The notes under the pieces: model-generated
The model's database searches: none
What the model was told of the DNA's origin: nothing
Seen by the model: only the letters and a program-made list of their open reading frames with translations
Program-made: the position numbers and the translations under genes
Assembly: GCA_047602305.1 (NCBI GenBank)
Contig: JASGHO010000001.1
Location: forward strand, 2,914,001 to 2,978,000
Direction of reading: 5' to 3'
Length of the DNA stretch: 64,000 bases
From: Ancrocorticia sp047602305
Lineage (GTDB): Bacteria > Actinomycetota > Actinomycetes > Actinomycetales > Actinomycetaceae
Shown: positions 17,846 to 25,169 of the stretch, one piece after another
Numbering within the stretch: the stretch's first letter is position 1
Layout: each line of letters begins with the position of its first letter

Positions 17846-18235
17846 CTAGCTCTTCGACTTCTGGGCGAGCAGGTCGCGGATCTCGGTGAGGAGCTCGGTG
17901 TTGGCGTCCACGCCTTCTTCGATGGACTCATCAGTGCGATTGATTCGCTCGTTGAACTTGTTCATAGGCGCCACTACGAAGAAGTAGAGGGCTGCTGCAA
18001 CAAGAAGGAAGTTCACCAATGCGGTGAGGATGAGGCCCGGCTGAACGTTGGAGCCGTTGATGGTGAACTGCAGAACGGTGTCAAATTCAGGAGATCCAAC
18101 GAGGCCTGCAATGATGGCCAGAAGGAACTCGCTGATGGCGGTGACGATGGGAGTAAAGGCAGCACCGATGATGATGCCGATGGCCATATCGATAACATTG
18201 CCGCGCATGATGAAATCGCGGAAGCCCTTGATCAT
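17846..18235 (-). CDS. mscL: Large-conductance mechanosensitive channel MscL
   Basis: 129 residues from the ATG at 18235, which has AAGGAG eight bases upstream. The family start MIKGFRDFIMRGNVIDMAIGIIIGAAFTPIV is clear, followed by the second membrane helix (LILTALVNFLLVAAALYFFVV) and the amphipathic C-terminal bundle (NTELLTEIRDLLAQ). MscL forms a homopentameric pore that opens under membrane tension and vents solutes during hypo-osmotic shock. Length is typical. It leads a run of minus-strand housekeeping genes in an order also known from mycobacteria (mscL, SAF protein, FmdB-like, 5-FCL). Confidence 0.95.
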   Translation of the reverse strand: MIKGFRDFIMRGNVIDMAIGIIIGAAFTPIVTAISEFLLAIIAGLVGSPEFDTVLQFTINGSNVQPGLILTALVNFLLVAAALYFFVVAPMNKFNERINRTDESIEEGVDANTELLTEIRDLLAQKSKS

Positions 18236-18360
18236 GTGTTTTCTCCTTGCGTGACGAGCCACGCCAGTAGGTTGTGGCCCACCGGCACAGACTCTGAGGA
18301 ACTCACTAACCGAAGATCGGATTGGTGATGGTTCTGTCTTATCAAACGAAGACGGCATGA

Positions 18361-18996
18361 TCAATGGGTATTGAGAACAACCCGCATGGCCGTCCTCGCT
18401 CCATAACCAAGGATCATCGTAGCAGCATCATCGGGTACTGCAAGGAAAATTACCCGAGTATTATCAGAGTCACCCAATAGGCCACCACTCTCTGGGAGCT
18501 TCCCGTGGCCCACTACCGTAGCATGCTCTGCCACAAGTATTGCGGCGGCGTTTTCGGAGAAATCGTCGGGAGGAGCGTAGACGGATACGCTGGTGCCGGG
18601 TTGAGCAAGATCTTCGGTGCCATCACCGATGATGGTGACAGAGACGATGACTTCTCCTGGTGGGGCGAGCGCCAGGAAGTCGGCAGAAAGCAAGAGCTGG
18701 CGGGGTATGGGCATTCCGCGCGGTAGCGCGCTGACGAGTACTTCGCCCGCGGCGTCCGACGGATTGGTGAGAGCGCCGTCGGGCACGAGCTCGGTTGGCA
18801 TGTGGGCGATGACGAGGTCATCGCCCACGAGGGCCTTCCCTGCGGGGAGCTGCTTTGCGGCGACAACAACCGCCGTCACTGCAGGCTGCATGCCATTGAT
18901 TGCCTGGAGGACAGTGGCCAAGGCGGCGAGGAAAGTGACGGCTATCAGGAGGTGGCGCATCCTCCACAGGAGTGCTCGTATTCGCGTAAGAGTCAT
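18361..18996 (-). CDS. SAF-domain membrane-anchored protein
   Basis: 211 residues. One N-terminal membrane helix (LLIAVTFLAALATVLQAI) follows a basic start. Then comes an SAF domain (AVVVAAKQLPAGKALVGDDLVIAHMPTELVPDGALTNP, RGMPIPRQLLL), the beta-clip fold found in CpaB/RcpC pilus assembly proteins and sialate synthases. The rest resembles RcpC (GTSVSVYAPP, ARTAMRVVL). In this chromosomal neighbourhood such proteins occur singly without pilus genes. An envelope role is likely, but the ligand is unknown. Confidence 0.75.
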   Translation of the reverse strand: MTLTRIRALLWRMRHLLIAVTFLAALATVLQAINGMQPAVTAVVVAAKQLPAGKALVGDDLVIAHMPTELVPDGALTNPSDAAGEVLVSALPRGMPIPRQLLLSADFLALAPPGEVIVSVTIIGDGTEDLAQPGTSVSVYAPPDDFSENAAAILVAEHATVVGHGKLPESGGLLGDSDNTRVIFLAVPDDAATMILGYGARTAMRVVLNTH

Positions 18997-19122
18997 GCCC
19001 CCACGCTAGAAGATTCCGTGCCGCCTTCAGCTTCCCACCGCAACTGCTGTGGATGGGGAGTGCACGAACGCGTTCTGTGGATAAAAGTAGGGGGTGCGCT
19101 CGCCAGAACGAGCGGTCAGGTG

Positions 19123-19416
19123 TCAGGCCGAGCGGCCCGGGACGGAGGCGACGGGCGCCGTCGTCTTCGAAGAAGAAGCCGAAGGAGAGGCAGAACCACC
19201 GGAACTCTTTGCCGAATTCTTCGCGCTGAGGTTCGCGGAGGACTTCGAATCGGTGCGGTAGAAGCCGGAGCCCTTGAAGATGATGCCCACGGAGTTGAAG
19301 AGCTTGCGGAGCTTGCCGCCACACTCCTCGCACACGGTCAGGGGATCGTCACTGAACGACTGGCGAATGTCGAACTCGTTTTCACATGCGGTGCAGCGAT
19401 ACGAATAGGTAGGCAC
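19123..19416 (-). CDS. ruc: FmdB-like zinc-ribbon protein, Ruc-type redox chaperone
   Basis: 97 residues. The N-terminal half is an FmdB zinc ribbon with two CxxC knuckles (CTAC, CEEC) and the LRKLFNSVGIIFKGSGFYRTD continuation. The rest is a Ser/Ala/Lys-rich disordered tail. That layout and the location beside 5-FCL match Rv0991c (Ruc) of Mycobacterium tuberculosis, a chaperone switched on by cysteine oxidation. Ruc is under HrcA control there. Here a CIRCE element lies 45 bases upstream of the start, which strongly supports the same regulation. The chaperone activity is inferred by homology from memory, not shown by this sequence. Confidence 0.8.
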   Translation of the reverse strand: MPTYSYRCTACENEFDIRQSFSDDPLTVCEECGGKLRKLFNSVGIIFKGSGFYRTDSKSSANLSAKNSAKSSGGSASPSASSSKTTAPVASVPGRSA

Positions 19417-19460
19417 GCGTCATCCTTCCGTTGCGACTTGAGCCATCAAGACTCAAGTTA

Positions 19461-19487
19461 TTGGCACTCAAAACTTCCGAGTGCCAA
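19461..19487. promoter_or_regulatory. CIRCE operator (HrcA heat-shock repressor site)
   Basis: TTGGCACTC and GAGTGCCAA stand in perfect dyad with exactly 9 bases between, the CIRCE layout. The site lies 45 bases upstream of the Ruc-like gene on the minus strand. A plain terminator for the upstream 5-FCL gene is less likely given the exact spacing and sequence. Confidence 0.88.
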
Positions 19488-19554
19488 CTTTACTCGGGAG
19501 AGAGGCTCCGGAATAGATTCGTTCGCGGCAAGACAGCAGAATCACATTCGCGGC

Positions 19555-20196
19555 TCACGCGACGGCGTCGTGCTCCATGAACTCGCAGGGAACCCAGCTG
19601 TCGGGGAGAATTACGTAATGTACGGGCCGATCCATCGGATCCTGCGGGAGAATGGCATCTACAAACTCCTCGGGGTAGACCATGGCACCCACCTTCGTGG
19701 TGGGACCGATCTGCTTGAGGACCCTGTCATACCAGCCGCCGCCCTGGCCGATTCGGCGGCCTTGCCGATCGACCAACGTTGCGGGCATGAGAAGTGCGCC
19801 CACCTCGGAAAGAATATCTGAACTGATCGCCGGACCGGAGGGCTCCGGTGGGCGTCCGGGAGCTCGGACGGAAAGATCGTCGGCGCCTCGATACCATGCC
19901 CATTCGCGGGCCAGGCCCGGCCCTAACTTGGGAAGGAGAAGTTTCCGGCCGCTCCGGGCAATTGCCTCGCACAACGCGTGCGTGGGCGGTTCGCTCTTGA
20001 CGGAGACGTAGCAGGCGACGGTATCGCACTCACCAATAAAATCGAGCGCGGTGGATACCCACTGCTCGCCCAGCTGCTCGCGTGCCGCTGCGGGCCTGCG
20101 TTTTCGTTGAGCGCGGGCTTCGGACCTGAGGGCCTGTTTGGCGTCTTCGACATCCAGGCCGGCGACATCAGGAAGTGTCACCTTGTGTATCTGCAT
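19555..20196 (-). CDS. 5-formyltetrahydrofolate cyclo-ligase
   Basis: 213 residues. The enzyme uses ATP to convert 5-formyl-THF to 5,10-methenyl-THF, returning a dead-end folate to the one-carbon pool. The hallmarks are KQALRSEARAQRKRR (N-terminal basic ATP-phosphate site), YVSVKSEPPT (folate site) and GRRIGQGGGWYDR (the diagnostic C-terminal nucleotide motif). Length is normal for the family. It is cytoplasmic and stands alone, divergent from glp, as in other actinobacteria. Confidence 0.93.
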   Translation of the reverse strand: MQIHKVTLPDVAGLDVEDAKQALRSEARAQRKRRPAAAREQLGEQWVSTALDFIGECDTVACYVSVKSEPPTHALCEAIARSGRKLLLPKLGPGLAREWAWYRGADDLSVRAPGRPPEPSGPAISSDILSEVGALLMPATLVDRQGRRIGQGGGWYDRVLKQIGPTTKVGAMVYPEEFVDAILPQDPMDRPVHYVILPDSWVPCEFMEHDAVA

Positions 20197-20323
20197 GGCC
20201 CCATTCTTTCATGTGACAGAAGCCATGTCAGTGCCCCTTGGTCCGATTCAGCTAGGTGAGAATATCGGTACTCTGGGAATCTGACTTCCAGGGATCTGGG
20301 ACGTTGTTACTAGGAGGATGTCG

Positions 20324-21556
20324 ATGAGAAGTGTCGCGGCCCATCTTGAGGAATGCCTTGAGCTTGCCCAGTCGTTGGAGCGATTTGATGCGGAACTGTC
20401 CGACGCGATGGGGTGCGTCCTTGCTGAGCCGGTGCGCTCAACCATTGATGTACCTCTGGCGGATATCGCAGCATGTGACGGCTATGCGGTGCGGGCCGAG
20501 GACGTCTCCAGGGCCGACGACGCGCGCGCATCCGAACCGACGAATCCAACGCGACTACGAGTAACCGACGAAATTTTCGCCGACTCGGTGGAATCCTTCC
20601 CGCATGTGGAGGGCACGGCGATACGAATCGCGTCCGGCGCGCGAATGCCCCGGGGTGCGGACGCTGTTGTCCCACTGTGGTCCACGGATCAGGGCGCCGC
20701 GAACGTCACCATTCATCAGGGCGTTTGCGCAGGTGAGAACGTGCGCCGACGCGGCGAGGACGTGGTTGCCGGAGACGTCATTGTGGAGGCCGGGACCCGC
20801 CTGAGTGCCCGGCATATCGCGTTGCTTGCGAGTGCTGGATGGGGCGGGGTCGTGGTGCATCCGGCGCCGCGCGTTGTGGTGATGAGTATTGGAAACGAGC
20901 TGGTTGCGCCCGGTCGCGCGGTGCCGCCCGGCAAGGTCTACGACGCCAACTCGCACGCGCTCGCGGCCGCCGTGACCAGCGCCGGTGCGGTGCCCTACCG
21001 GGTTCCAGCCGTGCCCGACACGCGCTCGATTCTGCGCGAAGCCATCGAGGACCAGGCATTGCGCGCGGACGTCCTCATCACCACCGGCGGACTGTCCTAT
21101 GGCGGCGGCGACACCCTCAAGGACGTGTTGCTACCTCTCGGCTCGGTACGATTCGACAACGTCGCGATGAACCCGGGCCACCAAATCGGCGCCGGAAAAC
21201 TCGAGGACGGCACCCTCATCTTCTGCCTGCCCGGCGACCCGGTCTCCGCGCTCGTCGCCTTCGAGGTGTTCGTGCGGACGTCGCTGTGCAAGATGGCCGG
21301 GTATGTTGACCTGGGGCCCGAGACTGTCACGGCCGTTGCGTCGGGCGAGTTTTTGTCCGACGACGGCGTCCGCGATTTCGTCCGAGTCGCGCTCAGTCCT
21401 GACGGTGAGCGTGGGTTCACGTGTGCGCCGGTTCCGAGAGGCGACAAGAATCTGTTGTCCGGGCTGGTGAGTGCTGACGGGCTGGCCATCATTCCCGAGG
21501 GGGTAACCACGGTAGCGCCCGGGGACGAACTGGAGTGTTTGGTTTTCCAGGCTTAG
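20324..21556 (+). CDS. glp: Gephyrin-like molybdotransferase paralogue Glp (MoeA family)
   Basis: 410 residues from the second ATG at 20324, chosen because AGGAGG lies 6 bases before it and directly abuts the first ATG. MoeA landmarks are present: ACDGYAVRAEDV, GARMPRGADAVVPL, RGEDVVAGD, SIGNEL, YDANSHALAAAV, TTGGLSYGGGDTLKD and LPGDPVSALVAFEVFVR. MoeA inserts molybdate into molybdopterin. The actinobacterial paralogue next to a GlpR gene has instead been shown in Corynebacterium to bind FtsZ and link it with the Wag31 polar machinery. Since a GlpR-like gene follows and no other moa/moe gene is seen here, the cell-division role is favoured. A molybdenum cofactor role cannot be excluded. Confidence 0.85.
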   Translation: MRSVAAHLEECLELAQSLERFDAELSDAMGCVLAEPVRSTIDVPLADIAACDGYAVRAEDVSRADDARASEPTNPTRLRVTDEIFADSVESFPHVEGTAIRIASGARMPRGADAVVPLWSTDQGAANVTIHQGVCAGENVRRRGEDVVAGDVIVEAGTRLSARHIALLASAGWGGVVVHPAPRVVVMSIGNELVAPGRAVPPGKVYDANSHALAAAVTSAGAVPYRVPAVPDTRSILREAIEDQALRADVLITTGGLSYGGGDTLKDVLLPLGSVRFDNVAMNPGHQIGAGKLEDGTLIFCLPGDPVSALVAFEVFVRTSLCKMAGYVDLGPETVTAVASGEFLSDDGVRDFVRVALSPDGERGFTCAPVPRGDKNLLSGLVSADGLAIIPEGVTTVAPGDELECLVFQA

Positions 21557-21809
21557 AGGTCACGCGCTGAACTTGGTGGACTGTTCGGTTGATGGTTATG
21601 GGACTGCTCTATGGCGGCTCGGCCGCTTCATGTGGGTTCTTGTGACAGTGTGGGGTTTCTGGGCGTTGCGTTGGGTGCCGAGGTGTGGTGGTGACACCGT
21701 GAGGTGACGGATACTGGGGTGGCGGATGCCGTCGTCGTCGGGAATTTGACCTAGACAAAAGTATGGGAAGTTCCAGACGTGTGGCAACACACGGTGACAT
21801 TACTAGGTG

Positions 21810-23486
21810 ATGGCGGACACGGCCCGCTACCTTGGTTATGTGGACTTTCAGGGGATAGCGCTCGGTGTGGCTGCGATACTGCTCGTGGCTTATGTCGTGC
21901 CATATCTCTACCGGCGTAGGGCGGTTCTTGCGGAGGCGAGAATCGAGGAGCGGTATGCTGAGAACCTGCGGATTCTGGAGGTTCCGGAATCTCGACAGAA
22001 CCAAGCAATCGCGCACCGAGAAGGTCCGCATGGAACGGTATTTTTTCGCCAGCCGGAGGTCATTATGAGCCAGAGCGACAAGGCGCAGTTCAAGAAGGCT
22101 GCGGCGGCACAGTCCGCTAGGTCGAACGAAGTGCGCGCTCTAGCCAAGGAACGTGCTCGGCGGCGTGCACGCATTTCGAAGCGTCAGGCCAACCGTCAGC
22201 GCGGCATGCTCGGGGCAGGTCTGCTCGTGGGGCTGTGCATTACGCTGTGGGTTCTTGTGGGAATTACGTCGCTGTCGGCTATTGCTGCGGGCGTTTTCAC
22301 GGGCGTTTCGGTGGTTTATCTTGCTGGCTTCGGCTACATCCTCAACGCGATGGCCACCGCCACGGCGCAGGACGAAGAAACCATCGAGACGATCAATGAG
22401 CGGTTGAAGTCCAATCGGGGATCCGGGCGGATGACGCAGTCGCGCGGTCCTGGAGGGGCTGCTGGTCGTGGTGGTGCCGGAGGGGCGCGAGGCGTGAAGC
22501 GGCCGCAAGATCGGGCTGAGACTGAGAAGTCTGCTCGTCCGGGAGCGGTTGCCGGTGATGTGGCTGCTGGTGCTGTGGGTGCTGGTGAGGCTGGCGAGGC
22601 TGTCAGTGGTGGCGAGGCGTCGGTTTCTGGTTTTGATTACCGTGCCGCTGGAATTGACCGCGCTGCCGCTGCTCGTGTCGAGGCGCTGTTGGGCCGTGAG
22701 GCTGAGCAGGCCTCGCAGATGAGGATCAACGCGCAGTGGCCGCGCCCGACGGGCTATGGGTCGGACTCGAATGGCGCATCCGAGGGAGGTGCGGCAGCGG
22801 AGGCGAGTGGGTCATCGGAAGTGAGCGGGTCATCGGAGGTTCCGGTGCGGTCCGGTCTCGTGATGTCGCTCGAACCCGAGATCATTGAGGACTCGATCAA
22901 CGTTGACGTGATTTCCTCGAATGGCGCTGGGCGTGCCCATGAGGAGCGTACTCGCGAGGAGCGTACGTACGCGGCTCCATCGGCTGCTGATGAGAATGCT
23001 GCAAGTGGGGTCAGCCAGGATGCGTTCTGGGACTTCTCTGCGGACGAGACTGAGGCTGATGACGCGGCAGGTGACGCGGCAGCTCCTGTTGCGGGCCTGG
23101 CGCCTGTGGAAGTCTCTCCAGAGAAGGTTGAGGCTGTGGCGGCGCCGTCGCCGAAAGTAGTGGCACCTGTGGTGGAGCAGCGCGTTGTTGCTGATCCCTA
23201 CGCTGTCGGTGCTGATTATTCTGCGGCGTCCACGGGCGAGCTGGATGGTGCTGTTGACGCGGAGGTTGAGCTTCCGAGCTACACCGCTAAGCCGCGTGCG
23301 ATCGAGCGCCGTGTTGTCACTCCTTACGAGGCCCCGGCTGAGCCCGAGGCTGCGGTTCCGTATCGCCCGAAGGAAATTGGCGAGCGATTTGATGACGAAG
23401 CCGAGAGCGGTTACTCCTCTGGCAAGGTCGATGGTCTGCTGGGTGGCAGTTCGTTGGATGCGCTGCTTGATAGGCGTCGAGCTTAG
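21810..23486 (+). CDS. glpR: GlpR/SepX-like actinobacterial division membrane protein
   Basis: About 558 residues. The architecture is one N-terminal helix (GIALGVAAILLVAYVVPYLYRRR), a short cytoplasmic basic region (KERARRRARISKRQANRQR), then two close helices (GAGLLVGLCITLWVLVGI, AIAAGVFTGVSVVYLAGFGYIL), and a long Ala/Gly/Glu-rich disordered cytoplasmic tail. It ends in a short ordered-looking DGLLGGSSLDALLDRRRA. The layout and position just after glp match GlpR of Corynebacterium (receptor for Glp) and Rv0996/SepX-type proteins. The C-terminal peptide may be the protein-interaction end, by analogy. GTG at 21807 is an equally possible start. Confidence 0.8.
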   Translation: MADTARYLGYVDFQGIALGVAAILLVAYVVPYLYRRRAVLAEARIEERYAENLRILEVPESRQNQAIAHREGPHGTVFFRQPEVIMSQSDKAQFKKAAAAQSARSNEVRALAKERARRRARISKRQANRQRGMLGAGLLVGLCITLWVLVGITSLSAIAAGVFTGVSVVYLAGFGYILNAMATATAQDEETIETINERLKSNRGSGRMTQSRGPGGAAGRGGAGGARGVKRPQDRAETEKSARPGAVAGDVAAGAVGAGEAGEAVSGGEASVSGFDYRAAGIDRAAAARVEALLGREAEQASQMRINAQWPRPTGYGSDSNGASEGGAAAEASGSSEVSGSSEVPVRSGLVMSLEPEIIEDSINVDVISSNGAGRAHEERTREERTYAAPSAADENAASGVSQDAFWDFSADETEADDAAGDAAAPVAGLAPVEVSPEKVEAVAAPSPKVVAPVVEQRVVADPYAVGADYSAASTGELDGAVDAEVELPSYTAKPRAIERRVVTPYEAPAEPEAAVPYRPKEIGERFDDEAESGYSSGKVDGLLGGSSLDALLDRRRA

Positions 23487-23600
23487 GGGCGATCTGCATA
23501 ATTGGATGATGGGCGTGCGCTTCAGTGGTGAGGCGCACGCCTTTTCTATGCCCTCTCAAGATGCGACGAGTTTTTGATGGTGCTAAGCTATTGGAGTCCT

Positions 23601-23673
23601 GGGGCTATGGCGCAGTTGGTAGCGCGTTTCGTTCGCAATGAAAAGGTCGGGGGTTCGAATCCCCCTAGCTCCA
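23601..23673 (+). tRNA. tRNA-Ala (anticodon CGC)
   Basis: A complete cloverleaf can be folded: acceptor GGGGCTA with TAGCTCC, D-arm GCGC...GCGC, anticodon stem TTTCG with TGAAA around loop TTCGCAA (anticodon CGC, reading GCG), and T-arm GGGGG-TTCGAAT-CCCCC. The CCA end is not encoded. Confidence 0.95.
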
Positions 23674-23676
23674 CAA

Positions 23677-23717
23677 AATGAAATCGGGCCCGGCAAAAGC
23701 CGGGCCCGATTTCATTT
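23677..23717. terminator. Hairpin terminator after tRNA-Ala
   Basis: A 19-bp perfect stem (left arm from AAATGAAATCGGG) with an AAAA loop is followed by a T-rich run. It starts 3 bases after the tRNA. Confidence 0.92.
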
Positions 23718-23842
23718 CTTGAAGTTGGGATTCGAACCCGTGAGGGCTGGCCCAGCAGGAGAAAGCGGGAGCTTTCGATCTGGGTCAGTGCGAGGGAAGC
23801 CCTGAAGGGCTGAGTGAGCGGTGTGGACGCGAAGCGGACACG

Positions 23843-23860
23843 GAATCCCCCTAGCTCCAC
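23843..23860 (+). repeat. Duplicated tRNA-Ala 3' end, att-like scar
   Basis: Eighteen bases (GAATCCCCCTAGCTCCAC) repeat exactly the tRNA 3' end at 23657-23674, 186 bases further on. Such a duplication is what tRNA-targeting integrases leave. A minus-strand T-arm-like GGGATTCGAACCC complement at 23727-23739 lies between the two copies. Confidence 0.6.
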
Positions 23861-24075
23861 CGGAGATATCGTTGGTTTGAACAACGAGATCTCCGGTTTG
23901 ACGCCCAGATTCCGCGATCTGGCGTTGCCGCTTGACCGCGATGTGCGCTGCACGCCGGGGTCGCCGTCGATGGTGTTGTCGCCGGCGGCGGTGATGAGTT
24001 CCCGCAGTGCGGTGACGATCATCGGTAAGCTGTGTGTGGGAAAACCACACGCACGGATTGAAAGGGGATGGCAAA

Positions 24076-24426
24076 TTGACCATCAATGCCGTAACTTTCG
24101 TCGTAGCGGATCCATCCAGCGTTGCCCGTGCGATGAGTGACGCATTTGGCTGGATGTTGTCGCAAGACCATGGGACATTCGCGGAAATTGTCACCGGATC
24201 GATCGTTATTTGGCTCAATGGGCCATCGCAGGAAACGTCTGCCCTCGCTGAGGGGGTCGTTTTGCATGTTGAAGTCGACGATGTGCGTCAGGCGACGGAA
24301 CAAGCTCGGAAAGCCGGTGCAAGTATTCTGCGAGAGCCGACGTTAATGGATTTTGGGGTCGAATCTGCGTATGCGCAAGTTCCGGGAGGACCGGTTATCG
24401 ACCTCATGAGAACCGTGACCGATTAG
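24076..24426 (+). CDS. VOC-superfamily (glyoxalase/bleomycin-resistance-like) protein
   Basis: About 116 residues from a TTG at 24076 that has AAAGGGG upstream. The frame is open further but without a ribosome site. The fold pattern is that of a single VOC module: INAVTFVVADPSSVARAMSDAFG, FAEIVTGSIVIWL, LHVEVDDVRQATEQARKAGASILREP and a final PGGPVIDLM. VOC proteins bind a metal or sequester a ligand as dimers and cover many functions (glyoxalase, extradiol dioxygenase, drug binding). The substrate cannot be called here. It stands alone in a region of relics. Confidence 0.8.
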   Translation: MTINAVTFVVADPSSVARAMSDAFGWMLSQDHGTFAEIVTGSIVIWLNGPSQETSALAEGVVLHVEVDDVRQATEQARKAGASILREPTLMDFGVESAYAQVPGGPVIDLMRTVTD

Positions 24427-24442
24427 AGATCACGCCCTTAAC

Positions 24443-24598
24443 CTATTGGCATGATCTCTTACCCACTGCGGATAGGTGAGATCCGCTGTAAACAGGGGCT
24501 TCTGCGGGTTCCCAATCGCCGGTCTCGTAAGGTGTGGCCATGACGTCGAGGTCAGCCTCGCTCAGATTGTGCTTTTTCATGTACTCAGCAACGCTCAT
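24443..24598 (-). CDS. Short antitoxin-like protein, probably truncated
   Basis: 51 residues from an ATG at 24598 with GAAAGG eight bases upstream. The sequence (MSVAEYMKKHNLSEADLD, TGDWEPAEAPVYSGSHLSAVGKR) resembles the N-terminal part of ribbon-helix-helix antitoxins whose normal continuation after the SHLDAVGKR-like motif is the DNA-binding domain. Here the frame ends three residues later (SCQ), and the gene runs into the 3' end of the VOC gene from the opposite strand. It is probably a remnant. The assignment is from remembered family text, so moderate. Confidence 0.5.
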   Translation of the reverse strand: MSVAEYMKKHNLSEADLDVMATPYETGDWEPAEAPVYSGSHLSAVGKRSCQ

Positions 24599-24723
24599 AG
24601 CTATCGCCTTTCGAACTCACCACCCGCCAACCAATCTGATCATATACACGTCACATCGCCGTATGACATGAGAGAAAACGATCCAGTGGATATAGCGGTA
24701 CAACGATTGCCATGCTTGAGTCC

Positions 24724-24972
24724 ATGAAGATGGCAATATCGGTGCCAGACAGAGAGTCCAAACGCTTCGATTAATTGGCTGAACGGCATGGAATGAACCG
24801 ATCAGAGTTCTATTGCTCTGCGGCGCTTAGTTTTGCTGAAGTACTCGAAGATCAGGCTTGCCTCACATTGATGGCAAACGAGGCTCTGGCAGAATCTGAG
24901 TAACCATCGGAAGGCGGCTTATTCCTTCGTGAACCAGAACGGAATATCGCCGAAAGCGCGGCGAAGAAGTGA
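24724..24972 (+). pseudogene. MazE-like ribbon-helix-helix antitoxin pseudogene
   Basis: One continuous frame of 82 codons reads as a RHH antitoxin, MKMAISVPDRESKRFD-stop-LAERHGMNRSEFYCSAALSFAEVL, then LMANEALAESE-stop-PSEGGLFLREPERNIAESAAKK, and ends in TGA at 24970. Two in-frame TAA codons (24772 and 24901) break it; each is one base from CAA. Families with this MNRSEFY core are antitoxins of MazF-type toxins in actinobacteria. The toxin gene that should follow is absent; the 85-bp hairpin repeat begins 30 bases later. Confidence 0.75.
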
Positions 24973-25001
24973 TGGCGCGGACGCCGTCGTCGTATCTTCT
25001 T

Positions 25002-25086
25002 TGGAGAGGTAACTGATCTTCAGACAGGTAACCGGTCCAGGACCTGCCGTTGAGGTCGACTATCTTGGGATCTGTTACCTCTCCGG
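25002..25086. repeat. 85-bp dispersed hairpin repeat, copy B
   Basis: Same element as at 7063. Here the outer arms GGAGAGGTAAC and GTTACCTCTCC pair perfectly. It lies about 80 bases past the stop of the amino-acid permease, in the position of a 3' untranslated region. Confidence 0.8.
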
Positions 25087-25169
25087 AAACCGAGCTACTC
25101 AGCCCGCTTGCGCGGGTTGGGTATGGCGCAGAATCGGTGGAAACGGACCGTTCAGGAAACCGAGCTACT
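25085..25169. repeat. 15-bp direct repeats bracketing the permease 3' end
   Basis: GGAAACCGAGCTACT occurs at 25085-25099 and again at 25155-25169, reaching into the permease stop codon. The 70-bp duplication looks like a recombination scar next to the hairpin repeat. Confidence 0.7.

Noticed and set aside
23588..24022. Minus-strand frame across the tRNA (text like ELGGFEPPTFSLR)
   Set aside because: This text is the well-known false protein produced by reading tRNA genes antisense.
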